Part shown: positions 42,891 to 52,747 of the stretch, one piece after another
Numbering within the stretch: the stretch's first letter is position 1
Layout of the letters: every line of letters starts with the position of its first letter
DNA from: G963677445 sp963678275
GTDB lineage: Bacteria; Bacteroidota; Ignavibacteria; Ignavibacteriales; Melioribacteraceae
Assembly: GCA_963678275.1 (NCBI GenBank)
Contig: OY782765.1
Span: forward strand, 1,488,001 to 1,552,000
DNA length: 64,000 nt
Direction: 5' to 3'
Program-made: the position numbers and the translations under genes
The notes under the pieces: generated by a model
What the model was told of the DNA's origin: nothing
What the model saw: only the letters and a program-made list of their open reading frames with translations
Databases searched by the model: none

Positions 42891-44612
42891 ATGAGTGAAA
42901 AAGAATTAAATAATGGCGCTTCGATGGAAGAGGAAAAAATCTCAAAAGATTTTATCAGGCAGATCATAGATGAAGATCTGAAAGAAGGGAAAAATGATGG
43001 AAGAGTTCATACCCGTTTCCCCCCTGAGCCGAATGGTTACCTGCATATAGGTCACGCTAAATCGATTTGCCTCAATTTCGGGCTCGCGAAAGAATATGGC
43101 GGCAAATGCAACCTCCGCTTTGATGACACCAATCCTGTTAAAGAAGATGTGGAATATGTAGATTCAATTAAAGAGGATGTCCGGTGGCTCGGATTCGACT
43201 GGGAAGACCGTGAATTTTACGCTTCCGATTATTTTGATAAACTTTATGAATATGCCGAGGACCTCATAAAACAGGGAAAAGCTTTTATTGATAGCTGCAG
43301 CGCTGAAGAGATGAAAGAACATCGCGGAACGCCAACCCAGCCGGGGACCGAAAGCCCTTACAGAAATCGCCCTGTTGAGGAAAACCTTGATCTTTTCAGA
43401 AGAATGAAAGCGGGTGAATTTAAGGAAGGAGAACATATCCTTCGCGCTAAAATTGATATGTCCTCACCTAATATGAACCTTCGCGATCCCGCCATATACA
43501 GGATAAAACATGCCTCCCACCATCGAACGGGAGAAAAATGGTGCATCTACCCGATGTATGATTGGGCGCATGGTCAGAGTGACGCTCTGGAAATGATTAC
43601 ACATTCCATCTGTACTCTGGAATTCGAAAACCACCGCCCCTTATATGACTGGTGCCTCGAACAGCTTAATGTGCCTTCCAATCCACGCCAGATTGAATTT
43701 GCCCGCCTGAACCTCAATTACACCATCATGAGCAAAAGAAAACTTCTCGAGCTTGTCCAGGGTAAATATGTGGATGGATGGGATGATCCCCGCATGCCCA
43801 CCATATCCGGCTTGCGCCGCAGGGGTTATACTCCCGAATCTATCCGCAATTTTTCGGAAGGAGTTGGGGTAGCGAAGAGAAATAATATTATTGATATCGC
43901 CAAACTTGAATGGGCTGTGCGGGAAGATATGAATAAACGCGCGCAGAGAGCGATGGCTGTTCTGAAACCTTTAAAACTTACACTTACAAACTATCCCGAA
44001 GACCTGGTTGAAGAGATTGAAGCGGTTAATAATCCGGAAGATGAATCGATGGGCACAAGAATGGTTCCCTTCTCACGAAATCTGTTCATTGAAAGGGATG
44101 ATTTTATGGAAGACCCGCCGAGAAAGTTTTTCCGTCTCGCCCCTGGTCGTGAAGTGAGGCTGCGCTACGGATACATTATTAAATGTGAAGAGGTGGTAAA
44201 AGACCCTGGGACAGGCGAAGTGATCGAACTGCTCTGCACTTATGATCCTGAGACAAGAAGCGGCACAGGAACATCAACAAGAAAAGTGAAAGGAACTATT
44301 CACTGGGTTTCAGCCGGACACGCGATTAACGCTGAAGTGAGGCTTTATGACAGACTTTTTAATCATGAGAATCCGGCGGGCGATAAAGAAGGACGTGATT
44401 TTAAGGAATTTATCAATCCCGATTCCCTGGAAATTCTCGAAAACTGCAAACTGGAACCATACCTCAAAGATATGAAAACAGGTGACAAATGTCAGTTTGA
44501 AAGACTCGGATATTTCTGTGTGGATACAAAATATACCACTAAAGAAAAACTTGTTTTTAACAGAACCGTTACTTTACGTGATACATGGGCTAAAATAAGC
44601 AAACAAAAATAA
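42891..44612 (+). CDS. glnS: Glutaminyl-tRNA synthetase
   Basis: This 573-residue class I synthetase attaches Gln to tRNA-Gln. The HIGH motif is PPEPNGYLHIGHAKSI, with LRFDDTNP just after. The KMSKS-type motif is IMSKRKL, and the GlnRS-specific WDDPRMPTISGLRRRGY follows. The beta-barrel tail has HWVSAGHAI and LGYFCVDTKY. Its presence means that direct Gln-tRNA charging is available in addition to any amidotransferase route. The extreme N-terminus is uncertain, since Met12 is an alternative. Confidence 0.96.
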   Translation: MSEKELNNGASMEEEKISKDFIRQIIDEDLKEGKNDGRVHTRFPPEPNGYLHIGHAKSICLNFGLAKEYGGKCNLRFDDTNPVKEDVEYVDSIKEDVRWLGFDWEDREFYASDYFDKLYEYAEDLIKQGKAFIDSCSAEEMKEHRGTPTQPGTESPYRNRPVEENLDLFRRMKAGEFKEGEHILRAKIDMSSPNMNLRDPAIYRIKHASHHRTGEKWCIYPMYDWAHGQSDALEMITHSICTLEFENHRPLYDWCLEQLNVPSNPRQIEFARLNLNYTIMSKRKLLELVQGKYVDGWDDPRMPTISGLRRRGYTPESIRNFSEGVGVAKRNNIIDIAKLEWAVREDMNKRAQRAMAVLKPLKLTLTNYPEDLVEEIEAVNNPEDESMGTRMVPFSRNLFIERDDFMEDPPRKFFRLAPGREVRLRYGYIIKCEEVVKDPGTGEVIELLCTYDPETRSGTGTSTRKVKGTIHWVSAGHAINAEVRLYDRLFNHENPAGDKEGRDFKEFINPDSLEILENCKLEPYLKDMKTGDKCQFERLGYFCVDTKYTTKEKLVFNRTVTLRDTWAKISKQK

Positions 44613-44617
44613 ATTAA

Positions 44618-44640
44618 AGGCCGGCTCGGGCAGCCGGCCT
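44618..44640 (+). terminator. GC-rich hairpin after glnS
   Basis: AGGCCGGCT (44618-44626) and AGCCGGCCT (44632-44640) form a perfect nine-base stem, six bases after the glnS stop. No strong T-run follows, so termination may be partial, with read-through into the outer-membrane protein array. Confidence 0.6.
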
Positions 44641-44667
44641 GGTATTATAATACAAAACGGAGGGATA

Positions 44668-45882
44668 ATGAAAAAGCTCCTGTTATTGTTCTTAATTTCC
44701 ACTTCTTACCAGGTATTCGCGCAGCCGGGAATATTTAACCAGTTTCTGCTTTCTTCCCCGGCGTCAGCTGAAATTTCAGGTCTGGGAGGAGCCGGAGTAA
44801 CCGGGCAATTTTCAGATATAGCAGCATTTTATTATAATCCCGCCCTCAGCGCCGGCAGCTTCGGCAAACTGGCGTTTTCATATAGTAAAACAAATTATTT
44901 CAGCAAACAGAATCCGGTGGCGCTGCCCCATCATGTCACACTTCCCACTTTTAACACTTTTAATCTTTCATTTGATTTTGGAACGAAGCTGTTAAATTTC
45001 CCGGTAGTGTTAGGCATAAGTTATATTGATTCCGAAACTCCTCATTCTCTCTATTCTTATCAATATTACACCGATGGAGAAATAAGTTCCGAAAGTTATA
45101 CCGGGTTTAATATTTCACTAAAGACAAAATATTTCGTAACCCTGGCCCTTGGTTTTAATACGAAAGATTATGAATTTGTCTCAGGAGATATTTCTTCTCC
45201 GGTGAGTGAGAAACACAATCTGAGTGATTTTGGATGTGAGATAATTGTCCCTGTTAAAAGTTATAAATTTGAGACCGATAAATTTATAATTGAAAACCAG
45301 GCTGAGTTCTCACTTGGATATTCTCAAAGCAACAGCAACGGCGCTGTAATTTTCAGTTTCCCTTTTTACATGGATATAAACGCGCCGAAAATAGCGAGGG
45401 CAGGTTACTCCCTCAGGATCAACTCCCGGCTGAAATATAAAAGTCTTGACGTCAATCTTCTGTCACTTATTTACTCCGTAACCGCTGAGGACAATCTTAA
45501 CCAGAGCTACTATGGAGCCTGGTTTGAATATTTCCCTGAAGAGCAAAGTTTTATGGGAGATATTAATATAGGCGCCAACCTGCTTAAAGGTATAGGTGAT
45601 AAAAATGTAATTGTTCGTAAAGGTTTAAAAATTGAAGCGGGCGAAACCTTCACCCTCCTTCTGGGAGGTTACAACGGAGAAGGTTTTCTTAATGAATCCA
45701 CCTGGGGATTCGGGTTATCTTCGAGAGGTATATTAAAGGAAGCCGCTTTCCTTACCGGCTTCAGAATTATCAAATTTATTTCCAGTCACATTAAAGTGAA
45801 TTATTTTTACAGCTTATACAGCTCCGCCGATTATAAAATCAATAATGAGTCTGTCAATTTTGAACTGAATTATTCTTTTTAG
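44668..45882 (+). CDS. Outer-membrane barrel protein, PorV/PorQ-like, array member 1 (subfamily A)
   Basis: This 404-residue protein has a signal peptide (LLLLFLISTSYQVFAQ). The mature start PASAEISGLGGAGVTGQFSD then FYYNPALSAG is the layout of PorV/PorQ and related FCB outer-membrane barrels (GLGGA and YNPA motifs). Many short amphipathic beta strands follow, and the protein ends LNYSF with the C-terminal aromatic residue expected for barrel insertion. GGAGGG precedes the ATG. It is nearest to the next gene (45931). A role in surface transport or secretion is likely, but no substrate is indicated. Confidence 0.85.
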   Translation: MKKLLLLFLISTSYQVFAQPGIFNQFLLSSPASAEISGLGGAGVTGQFSDIAAFYYNPALSAGSFGKLAFSYSKTNYFSKQNPVALPHHVTLPTFNTFNLSFDFGTKLLNFPVVLGISYIDSETPHSLYSYQYYTDGEISSESYTGFNISLKTKYFVTLALGFNTKDYEFVSGDISSPVSEKHNLSDFGCEIIVPVKSYKFETDKFIIENQAEFSLGYSQSNSNGAVIFSFPFYMDINAPKIARAGYSLRINSRLKYKSLDVNLLSLIYSVTAEDNLNQSYYGAWFEYFPEEQSFMGDINIGANLLKGIGDKNVIVRKGLKIEAGETFTLLLGGYNGEGFLNESTWGFGLSSRGILKEAAFLTGFRIIKFISSHIKVNYFYSLYSSADYKINNESVNFELNYSF

Positions 45883-45930
45883 AAACAAGAGACAAAAAAA
45901 CTATTATTCTTTAATAATTTCGGAGGGATA

Positions 45931-47160
45931 ATGAAAACAATATCCTGTTTTATTTTTTTCTTGTTCATTTCATTCCAGGTATTGGCGCAACCGGGAATAT
46001 TCGATCAGTTTTTAATTTCTGTTCCATCATCGGCAGAAGCAGCCGGAATGGGCGGCGCGGGTGTAACCGGAAAATTTTCAGGTATCTCCGCATTTTATTA
46101 TAATCCCGCCTTTAGCGCGGGTGAATTTAGTAAAATCACCGCAGGTTATCAAAGAACAAATTATTTCCTTGACAGAGGACCATATTCAGATCCTGATAAT
46201 TTACCCATGCCCGGTTTTAATTCATTTAACCTATCGATGGATATAGGAACAAAAATAATCAATTTCCCCCTGGTTGTTGGGCTGAGCTATATTAATAGTG
46301 ATGTTTCACATCCCCTATTTATAAATCACGAGCGGCTGCGGGAGGATTTGCCCAAAGGGGAAAATTATTCCGGTTTTAACATTTCACTAAAGACCAGGTT
46401 ATTTGTCACCATTGCCCTGGGAGCCACTTTTAAAAATTACGCCATAGCGCCGACTCATTATTGTTCCGAAGGATATTACGGTGAGGAAGAAAATCATAAA
46501 ATGACCGACTATGGCATAAATATTACTGTCCCCATTAAAGAATATAATTATATATCAGGAAGTACAAAATTTAATAACAGTTTTGATTTATCCCTCGGCT
46601 ACTCACTTTGTAATGAAAGCAACGATATATTGTTTTACCAGTATTATCGCAGTATACGAACTCCCAAAGTTGCGAGACTGGGATACAGTATAATGGCAAG
46701 TTCAAATTTAGAATATAAAGAGATGAGCATAAATCTCCTGGATATTCAATACTCTGTAAACGCTGAAGATCTTCTTTATAACTATTATCACGGCAGTGGA
46801 TTCGAATCTTATTATGAAAGCCAGGAACTCCTGGGTGACATTAAATTCTATGAAAACCTTCTCCTGGGAAAGGGAGACACGGATATAATAATAAGAAAAG
46901 GATTCAGACTGAAAGCCGCCGAGACTATCACATTGATGACCGGTGGTTATCATGGCGACGGTTTTATTAATCAATCAACCTGGGGTTTTGGAATATCAAC
47001 CCGCGGACTGCTTAAGGGCGCCGCCCTGGTCACCGGTTCCAAAATCATTAATTCCCTTTCCGATTATTTTGAGCTTGAGTATTATTTTTCTCGTTTCAGT
47101 TCCGCTTATGGTAAAGTCACTCTTGAATCAATTAATTTCAGACTGAATTATAGTTTTTAA
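45931..47160 (+). CDS. Outer-membrane barrel protein, array member 2 (subfamily A)
   Basis: This 409-residue paralogue of the preceding gene has signal peptide FFLFISFQVLAQ, then PGIFDQFLIS, GMGGAGVTGKFSG and FYYNPAFSAG. Shared later blocks are GFNISLKTRLFVTIALG and STWGFGISTRGLLKGAALVTG, and it ends LNYSF. The ribosome site CGGAGGGATAATG is copied almost exactly from member 1, so the duplication included the leader. Both subfamily A genes carry the phrase RKGxxxxAxETxTLxxGGYxGxGFxNxSTWGFG. Confidence 0.85.
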   Translation: MKTISCFIFFLFISFQVLAQPGIFDQFLISVPSSAEAAGMGGAGVTGKFSGISAFYYNPAFSAGEFSKITAGYQRTNYFLDRGPYSDPDNLPMPGFNSFNLSMDIGTKIINFPLVVGLSYINSDVSHPLFINHERLREDLPKGENYSGFNISLKTRLFVTIALGATFKNYAIAPTHYCSEGYYGEEENHKMTDYGINITVPIKEYNYISGSTKFNNSFDLSLGYSLCNESNDILFYQYYRSIRTPKVARLGYSIMASSNLEYKEMSINLLDIQYSVNAEDLLYNYYHGSGFESYYESQELLGDIKFYENLLLGKGDTDIIIRKGFRLKAAETITLMTGGYHGDGFINQSTWGFGISTRGLLKGAALVTGSKIINSLSDYFELEYYFSRFSSAYGKVTLESINFRLNYSF

Positions 47161-47169
47161 GGAGGATAT

Positions 47170-48366
47170 ATGAATAAGTTATTATTGTTCCTGATGATAG
47201 CCGCTTTTCCACTCTTAGCGCAGTACGAACAGGGGACTTATTTTGTCCCGGCGTCAGCGGCGACAAGCAGGCTGGCAACTGCGGTTCCGACAGACGGCCT
47301 GGGAATGATCAACGAAAATCCCGCCTATAGTGGTATATTTGCCGAAAATATATCTTTTATCAGCGCTTCATCATTTAACCAGGGATGGAATTTTTCAGGA
47401 TCATTTAAAAATTACAATTATGGTTTTTTCGCGGGGCTAAATCTGAAGGATAACTTTGATATTCCACTTAGCGTTGGAATATCATACTTCAGAAATTATT
47501 ATGACTGGGGGAAAATGTATTACATTGTTCCCGAAAGTAACACAGAAGGATATGAGTTTCCTTATGACAACTCAAATTTATTTACAATTTCGGCGGCTTA
47601 TAATTCATTTTTCAAACTCTCCTTTGGAATAACATATAAAAACATGACCAAATTTTTCCGGGAAGATTCTAAGTCGGAATTCAGCGCTTTTGATTTGGGT
47701 GTTATCTCAAATTTCCCGGTATCAAATCTGATACCCGCCAACTGCAGGGTAGTAAAATCAAAAGATTATTCCTTCAGCTACAATATTGATTATATGCTTG
47801 GATTCTCAATAAGAAACCTGGGCGATCGATACGATTTTGGCGATCCGGCGCAGTCCGATCCTCTCATGAGAGAACTTAACCTGGGTCACTCCCTCACTCT
47901 GAACACTTCGTTAGAAATCGGCAGACAGTCCATATCCCCTTTTTCGGTCACTACCGGAATTGATGTACATGAGGAGCTGATTGAATTAAATTCCGGCCAG
48001 AATGATTATGAATCGATTCCGGGATCGATAAGATTTTTCGATAATTTTATTATAGGCCAGGGTGATTCCGGAACAAGAGTAAGCAAGGGATATATCGTTT
48101 CCGCCCTGGAAACCATTACAATATATGGCGGCTGTAAAATGGGCGGCCCCTATTCTCCCGGAAATATTAATGGCTCCGGTTTTATGCTTGAATCGGCGGG
48201 AGTATCAAAAATAATCGATATGATAATCGGTTCAAAAACAACAGCGCTGATTGCCAACCATTTTAATCTCAGGTATTATTACGGAGAATATTTAAGCAAT
48301 GGTTTTGAAGAAAGGAGTGTAAATTTCCTTCAGCTTGAGGTAAAAAATATTACTTCGTTATTTTAA
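47170..48366 (+). CDS. Outer-membrane barrel protein, array member 3 (subfamily B)
   Basis: This 398-residue protein has signal peptide LLLFLMIAAFPLLAQ, then the subfamily B start PASAATSRLATAVPTDGLGM and ENPAYSGIFAENISF. The middle has MLGFSIRNLGDRYDFGDPAQSDP, then RELNLGHSLTLN, FFDNFIIGQGD and SKGYIVSALETI. It ends LEVKNITSLF. The NPAY motif corresponds to NPAL in subfamily A. It is only nine bases after member 2, with a strong AAGGAGG site. It is closest to member 6. Confidence 0.85.
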   Translation: MNKLLLFLMIAAFPLLAQYEQGTYFVPASAATSRLATAVPTDGLGMINENPAYSGIFAENISFISASSFNQGWNFSGSFKNYNYGFFAGLNLKDNFDIPLSVGISYFRNYYDWGKMYYIVPESNTEGYEFPYDNSNLFTISAAYNSFFKLSFGITYKNMTKFFREDSKSEFSAFDLGVISNFPVSNLIPANCRVVKSKDYSFSYNIDYMLGFSIRNLGDRYDFGDPAQSDPLMRELNLGHSLTLNTSLEIGRQSISPFSVTTGIDVHEELIELNSGQNDYESIPGSIRFFDNFIIGQGDSGTRVSKGYIVSALETITIYGGCKMGGPYSPGNINGSGFMLESAGVSKIIDMIIGSKTTALIANHFNLRYYYGEYLSNGFEERSVNFLQLEVKNITSLF

Positions 48367-48383
48367 TTTACGGGAAATATATT

Positions 48384-49598
48384 ATGCGAAAAATTATATT
48401 TACTTTGTTCGTTTTAACCGGGCAATTTCTTGCTCAAAATTTCGAATTACCTTTATTTACCGCTACTTCAGAAGCGACTTCCAGATTAGCCGCGGCTATT
48501 CCGACGAATGACATTTTAATGATTCAGGAAAATCCGGCCTATGGCGGTATCTTCGCGAAAGAAACAAATTTTTCATATATACGTTCATATGAAAATTCCA
48601 GTCCATTCTATTCTCCTCTTCAGGCGAACTTTTACGGATTATTTGCCGGATTTAATTTTAAGGCGATCTCAATATTACCTTTAAGTATTTCCTTCTCAAA
48701 AATGCGAAATTATTATAATTACGGAGAGATCACATACAGCTCTTCACCCGGTGAATATATTACAGAAACCCAATATTCATACGCAGATATATTCAGTTTT
48801 TCAGTTTCTATTGGCACTACGATTAAAGCATCGGCAGGAATTACTAAAAAATCATTCTTTTATAACTCCGGAGTCCCAGACAGGGACAAAGAATACAAAG
48901 GATGGGACTATGGCGCTCTGTTTATAGTTCCCTTTCATCAACTATTTAAGGGATTTAATATTTATGCTCAAAATAACCTGGGTATTAATCTCGGGATAAC
49001 ATATATGCTTGGCGCTTCGATTAGGAATTCCGGAGATAAGATGTACATTAATGATTCCCGAAGTGCCAGTTCTTACCAGGTTATGAGGAAAGAATTTAAC
49101 ATAGGGCATTCACTAACAATAAGTTCCATTTTAAGCCTTCCGGAAAGGGAACTTAAATTATTATCGGCCACTCTTGGAACTGAAGCTCACGATGTCCTGA
49201 CAAAACGTCAGAATAATAATCCGGAATACGTTTCAGCGCCGGGAAAATTTATATTTTTTGATAACTTCATATTTGGACAGGGCAGTCCTGAAATATCGGC
49301 CAGTAAAGGTTACATCCTATCCTTTTTTGAAACAATCAGTATTATGGAAGGGTCTGAGACGGGAGGCCAATTTGAAAATTATTCAAGTGATTATTGGAGC
49401 AATGGGAATGGATTTATTTTTGAATCCGCGGGAATATTCAAGGTTGCTGACATGCTTCTGAAAAACAGGATAACCGAAACCCTGGCAAACCATATTAATT
49501 TCATCTATTATTATTCTGAAAATAACCGCGGTGAACTAAATTTCAGAACAATGAACTACTTCCAGCTTGAGGTGAAAAACATCACTTCATTATTTTAA
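48384..49598 (+). CDS. Outer-membrane barrel protein, array member 4 (subfamily B)
   Basis: This 404-residue protein has a signal peptide (IIFTLFVLTGQFLAQ), then TSEATSRLAAAIPTNDILMI and ENPAYGGIFAKETNFSY. The stretch from ATSRLAAAIP through ENPAYGG is identical in member 5, which marks a recent duplication or gene conversion. Shared end: FRTMNYFQLEVKNITSLF. It has a weaker ribosome site than its neighbours, so coupling to member 3 (17-base gap) is likely. Confidence 0.85.
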   Translation: MRKIIFTLFVLTGQFLAQNFELPLFTATSEATSRLAAAIPTNDILMIQENPAYGGIFAKETNFSYIRSYENSSPFYSPLQANFYGLFAGFNFKAISILPLSISFSKMRNYYNYGEITYSSSPGEYITETQYSYADIFSFSVSIGTTIKASAGITKKSFFYNSGVPDRDKEYKGWDYGALFIVPFHQLFKGFNIYAQNNLGINLGITYMLGASIRNSGDKMYINDSRSASSYQVMRKEFNIGHSLTISSILSLPERELKLLSATLGTEAHDVLTKRQNNNPEYVSAPGKFIFFDNFIFGQGSPEISASKGYILSFFETISIMEGSETGGQFENYSSDYWSNGNGFIFESAGIFKVADMLLKNRITETLANHINFIYYYSENNRGELNFRTMNYFQLEVKNITSLF

Positions 49599-49615
49599 CC
49601 CCGGGGGTATAATTT

Positions 49616-50821
49616 ATGCGCCTAATTTTATTCATTTTTTTTATACTGAACTGTCAATTATCAGCCCAGATATGGGAATTCACCTTTTATGTACCAACCT
49701 CCGAGGCCACTTCAAGACTGGCCGCCGCCATCCCTACAAATGATATTTTGATGATCCAGGAAAATCCCGCTTATGGTGGTATTCTGGCGGAAAATACTAA
49801 TTTTTCATATAGCCGCTCATACAATAACAAATATATCATGGATGAACCAACCTGCCAAACCTCTTATGGACTATTTGCAGGATTCGACTTTGAAAAGGTT
49901 TTAAAACTACCAGTGAAAATTTCAATTTCGCACCAGAAAAATAATTATGATTATGGTGAACATACTATCCGGAACTACCCTGCCGGCCCGATTACATCGA
50001 CACAATACTCTTACTCTGACATGTATAGTTTTTCTGCTTCAATTGGATCGACTGTTAAAGCATCCTTTGGAATAACAAAGAAGGGATTTATTTATAATTT
50101 TGGTATTAAAGAAAGAGATATGGACTATGTAGGCTGGGATTACGGAGTTCTGTTTGTCATTCCTCTTCATAAACTGATCAGAAATGGATTAAATATCTAC
50201 TCGCAAAAACATCTGGATATTAATCTTGGCATGACTTATATGTTGGGATCATCAATTAGAAATTCCGGAGATAAATTTTTTCACCATGATTATATGCTGA
50301 ATGGTTATTACAGAGCTTTATACAAAGAATTTAATCTTTGTCATTCACTAACATTTTCAGGGATATTAAATCTCAATGGAAAAAATCTCAAAATAATTAC
50401 AGCGACTCTGGGGACCGAAGCACATGACCTTTTAATCTCGTTTGGAAATATAATGCCGGAATATTATTCACCACCTGGTGATATAAAATTTGTTGACAAC
50501 CTTATTCTTGGCAAAAGTGATGAGGAAATATCAATCAGCAGAGGGTATATCCTATCTCTTTTTGAAACTGTCAGCTTTTTTGAAGGATATGAGACCGGAG
50601 GTAAATTTGATGCCTATTGGGGTAAAGGATATGGGTTTATGTTTGAATCTGCAGGAATATTAAAAGTTATCCATATATTATTTGAAAGTGAAATCACATC
50701 TTTCATCGCAAGGAACCTTAATTTTTGTTACTTTTACGCCGAGAACAATCGTGGAGACAGGTATTTCAGAACAATGAACTACTTCCAGCTTGAGGTAAAA
50801 AATATTACATCTCTTTTTTAA
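49616..50821 (+). CDS. Outer-membrane barrel protein, array member 5 (subfamily B)
   Basis: This 401-residue nearest relative of member 4 has signal peptide LFIFFILNCQLSAQ, TSEATSRLAAAIPTNDILMI, ENPAYGGILAENTNFSY, GITKKGFIYNFG, TATLGTEAHDLL and FRTMNYFQLEVKNITSLF. Central loops differ from member 4 while the ends are nearly the same, the pattern expected for surface-exposed variable loops on a conserved barrel. It starts 17 bases after member 4. Confidence 0.85.
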   Translation: MRLILFIFFILNCQLSAQIWEFTFYVPTSEATSRLAAAIPTNDILMIQENPAYGGILAENTNFSYSRSYNNKYIMDEPTCQTSYGLFAGFDFEKVLKLPVKISISHQKNNYDYGEHTIRNYPAGPITSTQYSYSDMYSFSASIGSTVKASFGITKKGFIYNFGIKERDMDYVGWDYGVLFVIPLHKLIRNGLNIYSQKHLDINLGMTYMLGSSIRNSGDKFFHHDYMLNGYYRALYKEFNLCHSLTFSGILNLNGKNLKIITATLGTEAHDLLISFGNIMPEYYSPPGDIKFVDNLILGKSDEEISISRGYILSLFETVSFFEGYETGGKFDAYWGKGYGFMFESAGILKVIHILFESEITSFIARNLNFCYFYAENNRGDRYFRTMNYFQLEVKNITSLF

Positions 50822-50915
50822 TATCGATATTTTTAATATTTTTCTTTTGAGTGGAGAAATAAATTAAATGGAGAACAAGACATAACAATTTGATTATTTA
50901 TTAATGGGAGAAAAA

Positions 50916-52112
50916 ATGAGAAAATATTCAGTTTTGTTTTTGCTCATTTTATCAGCCTCGGTTTTCGCGCAGACTTTGGTTCAGACGACATATACCACAC
51001 CCTCCTCAGTAGCGACCGGCCGACTCGCTACCGCCGTTCCCACCGCCGACCTGGGGATGATCAATGAAAATCCGGCTTATGGCGGCCTCTTCGCGCGGAA
51101 TATTTCGTTTGTTGCCTCATCCTCTTTTAACCAGGAATGGAAAGTGCCCGTAAGCGATTTAAAACATTATAATTATGGATTTTTCGTTGGGCTGGATCTC
51201 CGTGACCGAATAAGATTGCCCCTTAGTATAAGTTTTTCATATTACCGGAATTATTATGATTTTGGAGAGCAGGCCAACTGGCTTAGCTCCTTTGTGAAAG
51301 ACTCCTATGAAACATCCGATTTATTTTCGGTTTCAGCGGCATTCAACTGGCCTGTAAAACTTTCCCTTGGAGTTACCTACAAAAAATATTTTGTACAACT
51401 CACCAATGATTTTGACGCGGATTTTACCGGCTGGGATATAGGGATGATCGCGCAATTCCCAATACACAGGCTTATCCCTGATTCCTACAGGATATACAAA
51501 AACAAAAAAATGCGGATGTGGTACGATCTCGATTATATGCTCGGTTTCTCCCTGAGAAATTTGGGAGATAAATATTATTTTGTGGATGAAGCTCAGTCTG
51601 ACCCGCTTTACCGGGAATTAAACGCAGGCCACTCACTCACCTTCTCCTTTAATGTATTAAGAAGAAAACGTCCCTTTACTCCCCTCTCGGCTACAGTTGG
51701 CATTGATGTGCATGAGAGTCTTGCGCAAAATAGCGCTGATGCAGATTACAAATCCATTCCGGGAAGTATCCGTTTTGTCGATAACTTTCTCCTCGGGCAG
51801 GGTGATTCCCAAGTAGCGGCGAGTAAAGGTTATATAATCAGACTCATGGAAACATTCTCATATTTTGGCGGCAGCCAGGTGGGAATGGATATGTACTCTT
51901 CACTGAATATGGATGGATTCGGTTACATGCTCGAAACCTCGGGATTATTTAACATTCTCGACTGCCAGCTACGAACCCGCTTTACCGGCATATTGGTGAA
52001 ACATCTGAATTTCAAATATTATTACGCGGAAAGATACAAAAACGGCCCTTTTCAGTATCATGTGAATTATTTCCAGCTTGAGCTTAAGAACCTTACTTCG
52101 TTTTTTATATAA
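50916..52112 (+). CDS. Outer-membrane barrel protein, array member 6 (subfamily B)
   Basis: This protein has 398 residues from the ATG at 50916, which has GGGAG six bases ahead; the longer frame from 50904 was rejected because its Met lies in that site. Signal peptide SVLFLLILSASVFAQ, then PSSVATGRLATAVPTADLGM, ENPAYGGLFARNISF, SLRNLGDKYYFVDEAQSDP, RELNAGHSLTF, FVDNFLLGQGD and NYFQLELKNLTSFFI. It is closest to member 3. It is separated from member 5 by 94 bases and may have its own promoter. Confidence 0.85.
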   Translation: MRKYSVLFLLILSASVFAQTLVQTTYTTPSSVATGRLATAVPTADLGMINENPAYGGLFARNISFVASSSFNQEWKVPVSDLKHYNYGFFVGLDLRDRIRLPLSISFSYYRNYYDFGEQANWLSSFVKDSYETSDLFSVSAAFNWPVKLSLGVTYKKYFVQLTNDFDADFTGWDIGMIAQFPIHRLIPDSYRIYKNKKMRMWYDLDYMLGFSLRNLGDKYYFVDEAQSDPLYRELNAGHSLTFSFNVLRRKRPFTPLSATVGIDVHESLAQNSADADYKSIPGSIRFVDNFLLGQGDSQVAASKGYIIRLMETFSYFGGSQVGMDMYSSLNMDGFGYMLETSGLFNILDCQLRTRFTGILVKHLNFKYYYAERYKNGPFQYHVNYFQLELKNLTSFFI

Positions 52113-52212
52113 TAAATAAGTTATTGACAAAGGGGCTCCCCGGCCCCGTAAATAATAATCTTAAGCATAAACTGGCTGAACCAGACGAAAGGTTAGCTGT
52201 CTACTCCAGGTT

Positions 52213-52374
52213 GTGTCCTCCCCCGTCGTCAAAGAAAGACACTTTGACGCCACCCCCTCCAAAGGGGGACATTGTCGATTGTCTTGAATTCCGAATGTCC
52301 CCCTTTGGCCCCAGAGGGATTCAAACAAGGGGGTGGTTGATCCGCCGCGGCGGATCGAAACCGGGGGAGGACAC
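52213..52374. repeat. 162-base imperfect palindrome (MITE-like)
   Basis: The ends are perfect 12-base inverted repeats: GTGTCCTCCCCC (52213-52224) and GGGGGAGGACAC (52363-52374). Inside, CCAAAGGGGGACATT (from 52258) pairs with AATGTCCCCCTTTGG, and a CCACCCCCT/AGGGGGTGG-type pair and a TCCGCCG/CGGCGGA palindrome (52341-52354) add to the stem. It codes for nothing. The layout suits a miniature inverted-repeat element or a folded RNA. Confidence 0.7.
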
Positions 52375-52647
52375 ACCTCGAATTGTCAAAAAATTTTGCC
52401 ATTTTACGTAGAATTTAACTTATTATGGAATAATCATAATCGTAAACTGGCAAGCCAGAAGTGAAAAGTGCTTAGTGAAGAGTGAAAAGTGAAGGATTAA
52501 AACAATTCTCAGATTTATTAAAGAATCCGATTTCGATGGCTATTTCGATTTGGATTTCTATGGCTAACATATATCCGGTCAATCTTTTTAATCACCCCGG
52601 TCCTGTTCTGAGTTTTTTACGCAATCATTAGATAATTCCTTAGAATA

Positions 52648-52747
52648 TATCGCCCGTTTGAATAAGGTTAATGAGGTTTAGTTTGGTTGGGTGGTTTCCT
52701 ATGCTACTAAGGTTAAAATACAAAATCAGGTTTCTTCCATTGCATGA
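52648..52747 (+). pseudogene. Decayed gene fragment
   Basis: One frame reads ARLNKVNEV, a stop, then FGWVVSYATKVKIQNQVSSIA and TGA, immediately followed by a heptamer array exactly as at 37470. It is related in translation to 39571-39672 and to the end of 37260-37470. Confidence 0.35.

Noticed and set aside
52124..52411. 95-codon plus-strand frame across the palindrome
   Set aside because: It simply reads through the GC-rich inverted repeats, with Pro/Gly-rich low complexity.
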